A stretch of DNA of 64,000 nucleotides from Hofstenia miamia (lineage: Eukaryota; Xenacoelomorpha; Acoela), in the NCBI GenBank assembly GCA_004352715.1, contig SCFE01000025.1, positions 2,447,986 to 2,511,985 of the forward strand, in the 5' to 3' direction. The notes beneath the pieces were generated by a model. The model made no database searches. It was given only the letters and a program-made list of their open reading frames with translations, and was not told the origin of the DNA. Made by a program: the position numbers and the translations under genes. Numbering within the stretch: the stretch's first letter is position 1; the number at the start of each line of letters is the position of its first letter. This document shows positions 26,301 to 41,000 of the stretch, one piece after another.

Positions 26301-29005
26301 AAATGATCTCTTTGTTTAGAACTACCGATACTTGGATATGTTGAACGTTCTTTGTGTTTGTGACGGAGTTTCTCTACCTGAGAATCAAAATTATATAACG
26401 AAGAAATGGTTAGTCGAAAGCAAGCAAAAATCGAATGCTGTAAGAATCATTTGAATTTACCATATTAATTAAAGACCTTAATTTTCAATTAGATATTTAC
26501 ATTATGCCCTGGGTTAATTTTTGTAAAGTAATACACCTGTTATTAATTAATTTTTCTTTTGATTTATATTGCATGTTTTAGATTTGTTGCTTCTTAACTG
26601 AAACTGGTGAATCCCTGAACAATAGTAAACGGACTAACAAATACGATGTTTCACGCACTTACGTTTCTATCGATGGAGGGCGTCAGTGGCAAGCACTTGA
26701 CGAGTTTGCCACAACTGCTAACAGCCTAGATGTCAAGTTTCTTGTGCATCAGTTGGAATTATTTGAAAAATTATCCACTGTACGTTTTCGAAATATATTA
26801 CTTCTCTATTTAAACAAAATTTGGAACCATGTTATGCCATTGGTTTAGAGCAAATGTTCTGCATGATAATTGCTTAGAATAAACAGAGCATCCTTTTTCG
26901 CATGATGGATATATTGTACGGAGATACATAGAAGTCAACTAAATTGATTCTTGCATATACTTGAAATTTTGCATGTAGTATTATCAATGTTTTTCATAAG
27001 TGTTTCAATTGAAACTGCGACATCGCTTAGTTGGATTAGTTCCCGTCTTTCAGACATTGTTGGGAATTTTTAATAATGCAATCTTTAATCTAAAAGCACA
27101 CAAACTTTAGGCTCAAAAACACAACTGACTAACCAAATGTTTTTATATGGTTCCTCATTCTTATATAATTAACTATTATATTTAAGAATTACTTATCAAT
27201 GACAGTTTGAGAAATTCTATTATGCAAAGTGAAAATTTGTTTTTTGCATTTTTCATTGTTCAACATTAATTTTCAAAACGTATTTAAAACCATTTTCATT
27301 TCATTGATTAAAAAATTTTGTCGAATGAAGTTTATGAAGACACTCGATAATACATTACCAATATCGTATTAGACGAAAATTGTTAATATATAATATTACC
27401 TTATTTTGAAATATTAGCAAAAAATTAATTTTTTAAAAATGTATGCCACAGAAAATTCAATGCATCTACAAAATAACAACAAGTAAAACTAGTAAGTATA
27501 GTCTGTGAAGAATTAATGATCGTTAAAAATATTCTTCCCAAAGCTGTTAAAGTGAACATTATTGTGAACTGGAAGAACTCGAGGCATTCAGTTCTCATCT
27601 TGGCTATGATACGGCATTGGTGCGAGGCAGAGTTTGATTGGGCCGATTTTTTAGGCCCAAGCCCGGCCCATTTCAAAATACCAATTATTCATTTCAAGCC
27701 CGGTCCTAAAATGGACTGAGTGCCTCGATCCAATAGACATCGAGGTTCACATTTTCCAATCTTAATTTAGTCAATGTTTTTTTACTCTATGTACTATTTA
27801 GGGGCGCAATGAATATGTGAATGAAATCATTACAGAATCTCTGTGTTATCTGACATGGGAAGAGGCTTTCATGTGCCTTAAAGATGAAAGACTACCCTCT
27901 GATCTTCGCGCCAAATACTGCAGTCTCATAATCTGTAAGTTGAATTCAACTTTCCCTGTAACATTTTTTTAGCTTTGTTCATTGACATTGGGGATAATTT
28001 TTCTGTATTGAATCGTGTTAAGTTAACATTTATTTATGAAAACATTGGAGTAAGCCGTAAAAGAACAGATCGTGCTAAAAGCGTAAGCAATTATTTTTAT
28101 AAGCTATCTATGACTGGTTTCTATTTAGATTGTTTCTGGTGTTGCAAGTGCAAGATTCTTTCCTGCTCTCAGAGAGTGGGTTGAGAAGTTTTTAGACAAC
28201 ACTAAGGATATGACTGCCTCTGAGAAACCGTACAATCTTCTTGTGCGGCAAGTAAGTTACTGCTTGTGTCCTTAATAGTCTTGCTGTATTTCTTTAATTT
28301 TGGGCGTCTAAGTGTAAAAAAATGTTGCATTATGAAACTTCATCACCTCATTGGATTTTTAAAAAAAATTCCAAATCAGCTGGATGGGCCATCTTCTAGG
28401 CTTGGTCATCCATTTGACATTTGCTGGAATAGTCCTCCTTTCTAATTATGGATTTCTGCTAGACGTAACTCCGGATGTTCTTTGTAATTTTTCTTTGGCC
28501 TGGTATTGAATTGAATTTACATTAATTATTCAGTTTTTTATTGTATTATAATTGCCTTAAGCCGGAACTTGGGCCGCAGAAGTAAATTTAGTTATGACGG
28601 ACACGGACTTGGTATAAAAATGTCCCATATCCCTGTCGATTGTATTTTATTAGAAAAGCTAGGACTGAAATCATGCCAAATTTCAATTGACATAGTCAGG
28701 ATATTTTGATATGCTTTGAATTTGAAGATTCACTGAACTCCTGTTTTACCGGATGATAGTACTATTATCTTATATAATGCCTGGAAATTCATTAAGAAAA
28801 ACATTTTACACTTGCAGGAAATTTATTTTCTTTTAATTGATTATTGTTTATATATTTTGCCGATAAAAGAAAACCAAGTAATTATTAATTTTCTGGGAAT
28901 GATTTGAACACATTATGCTCAAAATTTAACTCCTTGCTATTGATTTTTCTTTGATATTTCTTTTATTTAGTGCTAAAATTTCAACGCTAACGAACATAAT
29001 ATATC

Positions 29006-29039
<34 letters not shown>

Positions 29040-32000
29040 TGCATGCATGCATACATATTTAAGGTTTAATTTTTCAGGTATTAAGAATGGTTTACTATTT
29101 GGCTACATTTGGATATTATCAAGGAGATGATGTTGCTGCTCTAATGATGCCAATGCTTAGTCTAATGGATGGTACAAATGATAAGCCTCTTCCTACCCAT
29201 GATTTAGAAGCATTAAGTGGTGAGCACTCATTTAGAATATCAAGATCAATGCATTATTAAAAATTTCCAGCTTGTTTCTCATTGAAATTACGGAAATTAC
29301 TAATATTGATTAGCACAGATTATTCCAAAATGTCTAATTCATTTAAGCATTGCTGCATCAATTTTTTATCAAATTTTTTTAATATTGAAGATGTCGTTAT
29401 TGATATTAAATTTCGATTAGTTCACATGGTTTTCTTTGAGTATATAGCGAAATATTTGGATACAAATATTGACAACTGTATTTGACGCACTTGCATTGGG
29501 GGAGGGGATCAATTTTTATCAATAGGACTTCTTTACAAATAGACATAGTGTCTTTTATTACTTCCTCACAATTTAACATTTTAGATCGCACAAACAAGAT
29601 AAATTTATTGTATCCGGCTATAGTTGTACCACGCCTTTCAGCATATAGAATGAAAATATTTGTTTGTATATTTCAAAAAATATTGAACGTTATCTATACA
29701 TATCCTCTAGTGGATTCATCTTGTCTAAGATCTAGGCAACAACTTGGATTTTTTTATAAATTTCTATCACATCCATAAAAAGCAAGAGAGATGTATATGG
29801 ACTATTTTTTCAAATTTGTCCTCAAATATATTATGGTTTAAGAAATGAAAAATTTATTTTATAGGTGATACCTATTAACGTTTGTTCAAGATTTAGTGTA
29901 CATTTTTCCTGCACTTCATAATGTTGGTTCACTATATTTTCTCATAATCTTAGTTTTTATCAGACAACGTCGAAAAGAGACAGCTAGTCGGCAATATGTC
30001 CTAATTATAATGCCTTTAGCAACATATAACACGGTCTGTGCATTGCCATTATGCTACATATGGTGATATTTTAGATTCTTCTGATTCTTTAAGTTATTAA
30101 GTTAATTTATTTGCATATGTTATGGTGTTGAAACAGGGAAACAAACAAACACATATTAAAGACCCGTATGCTTGTGGTACAACTAAAATCTTATGTTTGA
30201 AACTCAAAGATTTTACAAATAAGTAGAATATTTTATTCTGTTAGAACAGTCTTATGTTGCAAAGTTCTAGCCTACTTTTAACTTTATCATAATAAATTTT
30301 TATATTTTAGCTGAGGAATCAAAAAAGCTTGTGGAAGAATATAGTACAACTGGAAGGTTTCTGCCTAGCGAAGTTAACAAAGCAGTTGTCGACGCCAAAT
30401 TAATGCAAGTTTTAAGTTTTATATTGTTGTTGAATATAGGATACTGTAAATGAGATTCGGATCTTCTCTCATGGCATCCGGTTTAGTGATCCAACTGGTT
30501 TAAGAGAAAAACATTTATGCATAGTGGACGTTTGTGCATTAAGGTATTCAACCAAAGTTTTTAACTTTAAGTAACAAGATAATGAAAGCACACGTAATTT
30601 GATGCAGATCATGCATTGGATCGCAACCCAACAATAATCTTTGGCTCTGACTGAATCTCTAAGATTTCTGGCCTTGAATGGCAAATGTATTCATGTTCAG
30701 CAAACATGTCGGAATCTGCTTACATCACCTTCCTGAAACGATACCGTGAATGCATTGAGTTAAGAAAAATAATTTTTGTTTTCAGTTCAAATTTTCCGAA
30801 ATTTTGTCCATGACTTTTTCCGCAACATTATCCATTTGTGGTTGTACTTTGTATTTGTTTATATTTTGTTACATTTTTATATTTATCAACCGCAAAACAC
30901 TTTTAATAAGTTTGACTCTAAATCCAATATTAGTTTTTTCGATGTTCCATATTCTTTATTTCATCTTTTAGATTTTTCTACTCTTTATGAGCTTGGTTTA
31001 TACCTATTTTTAGGGCAATGGACGTGTTGGAGATCATATTCAACTTGAGGTTTAATAACCGTTTGGAAAAGTTCATCAATATTTTCAAACAGATGGATTA
31101 TGCTATTAAAGGATTACCTAATGGTAACTATAAGGAACTGGCACCTCTTCTACGTGAAGACTTTGATATTCATGATGATCCGAAAGTTACAAGCAAAGCC
31201 AGGGCTTACCTAGCCAACATGATGGAGGAGACAGCTTTTCTTAAGGACAAGGGTGTTCGCATGAAGACAATTCTTTTGGTAAGCCCATAATAATGTAAAT
31301 AAAATTAAGTTTATTTCTTATTCAAGTACATGTAGGTTTAATTATATAAATGAGTGACGCATCTGTGGTATCAATTTTCAAACAGAAAATCCAAAATTAT
31401 TTCGAGTTTATGTATCTGGTTCACAATAAAAATGTAAATTTTTTCTGAAAATAAGCAAAAAATACAGGGACAATGAACGCATTTCAAAAGTTATTGGTGA
31501 AAAATGATTGTTCATGTTTGTAATTAATTGCATTTATTCCAATTTAAATTTCAGTGTTGCCAATTAATTGCAATAGAATTTTTCGCTGTCGAATTAATTT
31601 TTTACCTGCCCTGGATATTAATTGGGAAGGCCAATTTGCAAAATCTAATTCAACTATTTATGTTTGAAAATGGCTAACTTATTTCTTACGAAAGGTGGCA
31701 ATTTCTTCAGGGCCTAACAATTACTAAAATCTCACACTACCAATAATTTGTATTTGGATTACTTTCTTCAAAATGAGATGAAAAGGATTATTTCATTTAA
31801 TTGATTTAAGTGAAATTGAATGGTAATGCGCTGTCATTCATAATTGAGGCAACAATATATTTCAATAGGTCAGTTAAAATTTCGAATTTAATCTTTCAGT
31901 ATGACACATTTTTAGCCTCATTTTTTCAACTGTTCCAATTATGTTTATTTATATTTAAGATTTTGTTTTACTATATATCTAACTTTTGTTACTTAGGATC

Positions 32001-35000
32001 TCTCACGATATCAATATGATGCTATGATAACAAAAACCATGCAGTTACTTACACGTTACTTCTCAGCACATGATCTTCTTTTTGAGCGAGCTGTTCAAGC
32101 CCAAGTAGTGATCAACAAAGAATCAGTGGAGATGTTCGTGATTCTTTCTCAGAAATTACCCGTGTTGCGCCGTCTAGCAAATGCCAAAATGAGTCCAGAG
32201 CAAATTAAAACGATGAGTGAGATCTTGGACACATTAATAGGGTAAACTATTCAGGCTTTCACATCTTTGTGTTTAGAACAATATAATATATTCGTTGTCA
32301 ATTTGCAATAATATTATTGTTTATTTTTTGTAAAGATCTTATATTTTAAGCGCAGCAAGAATGAATGACCAGTGAATTTCTTACTGTACATGGTCAGAAC
32401 TTGATGTGCAACCCTTTGAAATTTGTTTGGATGTTTGCATTTTCCATAGAGGATCTATAGTTTCAAATCCTTACTAAAAACAGATGTAGTTGAATTATTC
32501 TGTCAAATAACCAATAAAGAAAATTAATTACCGTCTTCGCACGTATAATATAGCATAATCAAATTTTCAATAGATATTATACCACACGTTTCCGGTTAAT
32601 AGACGCAGATTAGAATTCTTCGCACCTGCTTCTAACCTGCAAGCGCAATAAACAAAATGATGTTAATTATTTGGCAAAATGTCTCTAATAGCATTTTATT
32701 GTTATTTTAATACCTTAGTTCTGCAACCAGTAAAATTAATTGAAAACATTAGAAAATTAATGTGAAATGTATGCAGTGCTAGTTTATATAGACTAAAAAT
32801 ATATTTGTTTTTCAAAATTTCTGTCTTTTAAGTGTTTTGTGTGTATGAAAATGTTGACCTTTCAAATAATGATACCTCCGATTCATTCTTATAAATGTTA
32901 TCTCACCTGCAGCAAACTAGGTGTCATCTAGGAATATTTTAGACTCATTGCCTAAATCATTAAAATTCATTAATGTTTGTCTTGATTTATAAATAAAAAG
33001 AGTGTACATGAATATTTGCTAACTAGTTGTAATAAGCAATGCTGTATTGGCAAAAATACATGTACAAATATTACTGTTTCTATAAATAGAATAACTTAAG
33101 AAAGTATCTTTGAAATTTACATTTGCTGTATGTTAATTTATTTTTCTAGATATTGCGTAATTGATCCCATCACCGAAGAATCTCACAAAATGAATCAAGA
33201 CATTCTTTACAATCAGGGCATTATTGCAGACATATTTGATTTATTAGGACAAAAGATTGATATCAAGTTGCTTGTAAGTAGTCACACATTTTAGTCAATT
33301 TATAAGGCGAAGTGCAGAAGCATAAATGAATTCCAAGAATCTCAATTGTATAAAATCTTAGAACTGTTTGCAATGGTAGGTTAAATTGATTATAATTCAA
33401 TACTGAACAGGGTTGGGAAAAAAATTGGATAATTTCTAATAAGTTACACTTGCTTGCAATGAAATCATGTGAATTAATAGGTTTTTTTTCATGTTTTTGA
33501 ACCTCAATTGATTGACGTATTTCAATATATTACTCTGGAAAATAAAGCTAATATTGTTGAAATAGTTGTTGTTCTGATCAAAATAAGTGATTTTTTAAAT
33601 TGAGATTTAAATTTTTTTGTACAAAGTTACCCTAGTGATTTGAAGCCTGATTATATTCAATACGCTTATATTTGCAATGAATTTCAATTTAGTTAACAGT
33701 AGAATTCCTGAACGGTCAATTTTAACTACTTCGCATATCTTAAATGCATTTGTAATGCCATATATCTCGGAATTTAATAAAAATACAGTTCATTTTGCTT
33801 TTCTAATACTTGTAGTTCTTTTATTTTTGTGTTTTTCAAATTTTGCATAACGCTGTCAATTCTGATAAATACAGAAATGGCAGGTATAGAATTTTCAGGC
33901 ATTCTAGTGTGGAACGATTTTAAATATTTGTAATTTTTGGTTGCGGCTAGCCATGGACTTCTAAATAGTAACTATTTAGAAGTCTATGGACTAGCATAAT
34001 TGATTGTAAGCTGAGCAGTTAATTTTGCCAAGTCTTTATGCGAAAACCTATTTTTATTAAAAAAATGTAAATAATATAAAAATCCTGATAATTAAATTTC
34101 AGACGTTCGCTCTGCCAAATTTTATGCACGTTGAGCTGCAAAATATGCGAGTCGTAAGTGTCATTCAATTTTAGTCTTATCTTTCATGTGGAAACTACAC
34201 ATTTTTGTTACAAGAATATTACAATTCCGGGTTCTTATGATCCAATAATTTTTCTTCAATAAATTTATTGATAACTGGCTTTTCAACAAATTATTTGTTT
34301 TTCTCAACATACAATGTTTAGGATCAATATGAAGGCTTGCGAAATGTGATCAGGAAAGCATTCAATTTTTTGAAAGTCATGGCTAGAGACAATCCTGATG
34401 TACAGCAGAGACTTTTTGATCGCCTTACAGAGCTTCTCGTTGTGAGAGGAGCAGAAAACGAGATGGCTGAGGCGCTTACTGAGGTATGTTTGTTACCTCA
34501 TGTATAGGAGATAGGATTTAGCATGTCTTAAAATATTATTATCAATAATGTGATTAGAACAACATTCTGTAATAATGATGAAGGAAAGTTTTTTCAAGGT
34601 CAAGATATAATGCACATTTTAGGTCTTCACAAGAAATAAAAACAATTGTCTGCGGTGTCCTAAAGATTTCATAAAGAAAGTTCTTAAGTTGCAATGTGAA
34701 GTGGGTATTGAAGTACCCCAATTTCTTGGGATACTTCAAGCCGCTGTGAAGGTTGAAGAAATCAATCTCCCTATTAAAGGAAACCAAGCGCGAGTGATGA
34801 AATTTTTTATGGAAGAACGAGAGCGTATTGCGCGACTCTTAGATGTTAACAAGGGTAAAATGTATGCAAACCGTTTGAACGACTAACAAAATACATTAAC
34901 ACTTCAGTATTTGGAATTTTATAATATGTTTTCCAATTTTTCAATGATAATCGGCTAAATCGGATTTATTATCGAAACTGCAATTTGATAGCTATCCAAA

Positions 35001-38000
35001 TATTGCATGAATCCAAGGTGATAAGTGGATACACTGGAGACATGGTGTAATGCTCCACTTTGAGTTACCCATGATATTTTTTTCAATTAACCTTAAGCAG
35101 GCTAGTGTCCTTTTAAGAAGACAAACAGGTTTCCACATTAGCAAATTGGGAAATCGTAAAACTTTATGGAGACGTCCGTGTTATAATGTAAAATTAGTGT
35201 GCTGTGTCCAAGGTGCTTAAAATTGGCGTTTTTTAAATTTTTTTGCCCTCTTCATGCCTAATGTTAACATAAATATCAGGTTTAAAGCCCATGGGATCAA
35301 CAACCAACTTAAACTGTTTTGTATATGTTAATAGATTTCCCAAACCGCCAAACCGTTTGAAAGAAGGGAAACTTCTCTATCTGGTGGTCCTTTGATATTT
35401 TCATTAGTTTTTGAGTTATAAACGCTTAAAGTTTTTCCAAGATCATAAACAATTTTAAAAATTCCCTTGCTGAGTAATGTTAAAAATACAATATTTATAT
35501 TTTGAATCCTTTTCCTACTAGAAAATTTTGAAAATCTGTGCTTTTTGCTTCAACAAATTTTTAGGCGCTCATTACCCACGAACTAATAAAAACATTTAAA
35601 AACTGAAAACACTACAACAAAGAATATCCTCCTCTTTTTTGTTTGTCTTTAATTTGCGGCAAGTCTCGCGGAGGTCAGTGAGTTTGTATACAGAAAGCAA
35701 AATTGTTTGATCACTAGCTATGCGAAGGATTTGAATCTTTACTTCAAAATCCAATTTCTCATTGAAAAAAAATATTTTCATGCACAAATCTTCACCATTA
35801 CATGAGAGCACACAAACTTATACAAGTATTTCCATATAAAAGGTGTTCAATTTTTCTTAATAGACTTGAATAAAATTGTGCAAAAATATGGACAAAGCGG
35901 TTTTGTTACATTAGGAAAATGCTAGTAGAAATAGGGTTAAGACAACTAATAGCAGCACAATTATGATATCTTTACTAAAACAAAAGTTCTGCACCTGGAT
36001 CCTAATTTCACTACGATTTCACAAATAATTTCAAGCACTTTCAAAAAATTTGTGCCCTCATAGCTCAATAACTAATAAAAATATCCAAATTCTATTAACA
36101 CAACAGGATAGAGAAGGTCTCCCCTTTCATTTACGTGATCACTGATATTGTGGAATCTATGCAAAAAAGTGAAATAGCTGAACTTAGATGCTGCTTCCAG
36201 GTGCCTTAGGCCTCTTGATATTCGCGAATTTAAAATTTCGTAAAAAATCAGAATTTTTATTTTGAAAATGTTCTCGCTTTCAAGCACCTCCTGTGAAAAA
36301 ATACTTTTTTAAAGCAAATGGTGACCATTGTATGCGAGCCAATAGATTTTAAAATATCCCAAAATCTCCCAGTTTATTAATAGGATTGAAGGAAATTGTT
36401 CGAAAGTATCACGCTTCGCATTTGATGGTTAAAACGTATTTCCTAAATTTATTCAAAAGTGACATAACGCATGCGTTATTAGATTGGAGAGTTTTAGAAG
36501 GATTCCAAATTCTGTAGTTTGCTGTATACTAACATGAATGCTGTATTAAGAAATTTATTAAGAGATAGTTTCGGGAATTCCTAAGAGAAGCCTTGGCTTT
36601 TAACGTTGCATTGTAGCATATACCAATTGAATTTGCTTACTAGCATATAATTTAAATTTTCATGACTATATAAGTAGGGATGAATGAAAATAAATTCCAT
36701 AAAAAATCCCTTCTGTTTAATTGCAAAAATTTAGTTCATAGAAGGATTAATTTATTTTATTGTTAGGATTGACTATAGACTACTAAGCTTGTTTATATTT
36801 CTCAGTCGCTTTTCAAACAATTTTCACTTGATTTAGTGCATATGAAAGAAGAAAATGCCGAATTATTTTTTGAATTAATTTTTTAACTTCATAATTAATA
36901 TTAATTCAAAGTTTGAGCACGCTTGTTACCAAGCTTAAAGAAAGTCGAAAAAGCGGCTGATGTTGAACTTCATCAGTTGTTGTCTGACAGCCATGTTTAG
37001 GCAGTAGTAGAACACTAAGCGTTTTTGGCGAATATTTCAGGTGATTTCACAAAATTATATAATAATTGTAATAATGGTAAATTATGATGTAGTAAAAATG
37101 GGACTAAACATAGAGAAAAGCCTAGGTATGTAAACCTAACAGATCGGCAACCTACGCCACTTAGGGGAAAACTACAAGCATTTTGATAATTAATTCAAAG
37201 AAAGGGTATATTGAATCCGAATGTGTGCTTTTACTGTCTTATACGAAACCACCTCTTAAGCAAAAATTTTGACTAACTCTTTGTGACTTTTGGTAAATTA
37301 CATGCAATGCATTTTCTTAGTATACATCCACTTAATTTATAATTTTTTAACCTTTATAGCGCATGCACGTCATTAGTAACTTCAACAGCTTTTAATTGTT
37401 TTTCAACAATGTTTGTATTAGACAGCTAGAAACGGTCTTTACGTTTTCCAATTAGTACGTGCTCATTATTCGCTTATAAACTCAATTAAAAACCACGTTA
37501 TATTTCTTTGAAAAAGTATATATTTCTCGTAGCATAACGAATAAATTTTCTTTATTATATTTTGATTGAACCCCTGGAAATTTACATTCCATAATCATTT
37601 AGTAAGTAATGCAGATTTTGCTACCTGGAGTGTGTAACTTAGTCAAGTCTTATTTAGGTCTCAAATGCGTTTTCGAATACATTAAAAATCATGAAATGCA
37701 TTGGAATTCCCTAAATCGCACGTTCTTGTTTGAAAACGGTTGCCCAACAAAGCCTAAAGCAACACTCGCTATGCTACGTTGACCCAAACTTGAACAGTGT
37801 ATATTAGAGCAGGAAAAAAACTATTTTCCGTAGCAATTTCATTAAGCCAGTTATATTGATGAACGTATATGAATAGAAGATATAGTGATTGCTTGAGAAA
37901 TTCTATAAAAACAATCAAACAAAATTTAAGAATTTTAAGTTATTTCGTCATACAAGTATTATTTAGTATCAATATTATGCGCAGAAATAAAAAAATGAAT

Positions 38001-41000
38001 GCAGAGCTGTTGATTTTTATAACTAAATGAAAATTATTTACAGTAGTTTGTTGCTTGTTCAGCAAAGCATTGTATAATTAACTAATATAAATTTATCCTA
38101 AGCTATACGAACATAGAGGCAGTCTAAATTTAATGTGATTCTCACCTGGTTTTGGTACTCACACGATCCGAGCTAAAATTATAACGTTCACATGCAATTA
38201 TAGATTTTACCATATTGAGTAAATATTGTAGCAAATTATTCCTTATACAATGATGTCACGGTATAGGGTTTGGAAGCGAATTACATTGGTGAATAGCTAA
38301 TATTTAGAACTACAGTTATTTAGCGTAATACATAGCTTCTTAAATTTTCAATTCTATTTTGATTCCTTGATAACGTCAAAAGATCTACGTTACAATTGTG
38401 TAACTTTGAAATTCCCATTATACCAGCAACCATTTAATGCATCGACAGAGCAGAAATGTCCATTAAAACGCATAGTTTTTTCTGGAGAATTTTGAATGAA
38501 GACAATAACAACTGATAAAACTTTTATTAATGTTTGAACTTCTTTAATCAAATTTTTGAGTATCAATTGATTATTTGCAGATTCCCACATTTTAATTTAC
38601 TGATGAAATTGCATTTCTTAAAAGCATAAAACATTGATATGCCAATCATATGGTTAAGGATCAACGTAGTTAACTCCTTCATTACAATTGGCGTGTACAT
38701 GTATAATAAGAAAAACCTTTAAAAAATATCCTAAAAGTTTCAGAATTTATTCCTATTTTCAACAATGTATTGAATTACTGATTTATTTGTTTTCTAACAA
38801 GACGGGTTGAGGGATTTTTAAACGCATTGCAGATTAATCTTTATGATAATCATTTTTTATATAATTTGAGAAATACTCTCTGTAGCATGTTCCTATGTGA
38901 AACCTTGATAAAAGTTTAGAATTCCTAACATTTAGGTTTTTGTTTCTCACAAAACTGCTTGCATTGCAATTCCTACGAAATATTTGCAAAGTCTTGTCTC
39001 AGCTGTAATGAATTATGGAAGAACTGTTCCCCGTCTCTTGACCTTGTTAGAAAATATCATTAAAGTTAAAAAATACAACATCCCCTTAAAGCGCAATCAA
39101 GCTGCTGTCATCAAGGGCTTTATCCAGCATAATCGTAAATTTACTGAATTGCGAAATGAAAAGTGAGTGATATGTGTTGTTAGCTTTCCTTTGCTCGCTG
39201 CATGCCATGGCTCGAAATCTACTGTAATGTTGTCAAGTACGGGTTAGTATTATAAACCCGTCCCTAAGAATCTTTTTATATTATGAATTTGGCTTTGGAA
39301 ATAAACTATTTGTACCAATATCTATCCCCTCTGTATCCAAATTTCCTGAAGTAATTTAAAATAGCGAACAATATATACCATATACATGTATAGTAGAAAA
39401 TATTTCAGTTTGAATGCATTTATAGTAATGAGAACTTAATCGATAATTTTAAGTAGTAATAGAGGAAACTTGACAGCCACACAAATATTTCTTTTTGAAG
39501 TATTCAGATTACCACATTGCAACATTGTTGTTTTCTATTGTATTGCATCAATCGTTTAACATTGAATGCCTGATTACAGTAGTCTATTTTTTCTATTTTC
39601 CCCTATGGCCCTACTATATTTCTAATTTTTAAGTGATTGTTTTAGAGCGTCTGTATTAAAGAAAGGCACAGAAACTGAACTCCACTACTTTGTAAATCTA
39701 GTCGATCTACTAGCAACATGCGCTGAGGTACATTTCTTTCTATAATATATTAATAGGAATATTGAATTTAGTGGTAACATTTTTTCATTAGTTATATTTC
39801 CCATGCATCATCACTTCAAGCATTAGCTTTTATATTTCAATTGAATTTTTGTGGATGTGAATAGAAGTTTCTGGTGTTTTTTAGCCTGTCTACTTTTAAT
39901 TATTGATTTCAAGGTGTGGTAGCAACATTTTCTAAAATGATTATTGAAGTTTCTTCATCTTTTTCCAAAAAACGGCAGACATTGACATGGCGCAATTGTT
40001 ATTCTCATTCAGCACTCTTAAACCAATGAGCGATGTGCCGCCCTAAGGTGCTGCTATCAAAATTCTGGATTGTTCAGTCGACCGTTTTTGACCTACAGAC
40101 ATCGATTTAATGAAATTGCGGTTATACAATAATTCTTTTGGATCACAATGACTTATTCTTAATTTATCAATTAAGTCTTTTTTGTGGCAATGTTGTTTTG
40201 CTATCACTAGAGAAGATTATCATCAACATCCGCATCCGCAGTCAATATCCGAATTCAGACCTACAAAACTTTAATCACAACTTTTTGGAAATTAAAATAT
40301 TCACAGCAAAGTTTTATCGCGTTCAGACCTACAACTTTGTTCACAACTTTATTTTTAGATTCACTTAAAATGATAAAAATCAATATATTCTAATTCAAAT
40401 TAAGGCATGTAAAATGATTTCGTTTATTTACCAAAAGGCAGTAACTATATGCACCTCTAATGGTTGATAATAAATTTTAATGAGGAAATGTTTGTTTGCC
40501 ATAATACTTTTGCGGATTAAATTTATCTTCTATACTGTCAAAAGTAGTTATTGCTGTACTGTTTAAATGTGTATGTTGTTAATGTTATAGCTCCCAATAC
40601 TGGCTTTTTTTCAATGAGCTCCATAAATTGCGATTCTTTATCTATTGATTATCCAGTCGCTTATTAATGAGAAAGTAACTAATTATCCGCAGAGTGAATA
40701 ATGCGCAAAACGGATCATGTGCACTAGTATTTAATTAAATGAAATCCCTGCGCATGCCCACCGGAAGTAATACATTTACAGCATAAGCTGCTTATTGAAT
40801 TATTCTTTCGCTTATAACACTCAGAATTTTTTTTTGAAATGTTCACAACAAAGTTTTTTTGTGTTCACACCTGTTGTCAATAATGAAGATTCATTGGATA
40901 GATTGTGCCTAGGATTATAATTAAGTATTACTTTGATTGAGAAAGGAAAATCGGTATGTCTAATTTCATAAAATATGTAGAATAACTATTGGCTATTAAT

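Noticed and set aside
35596-36287. Two 71-codon minus-strand frames
   Set aside because: They fall in the dispersed-repeat region and overlap its inverted copies; no protein similarity seen.
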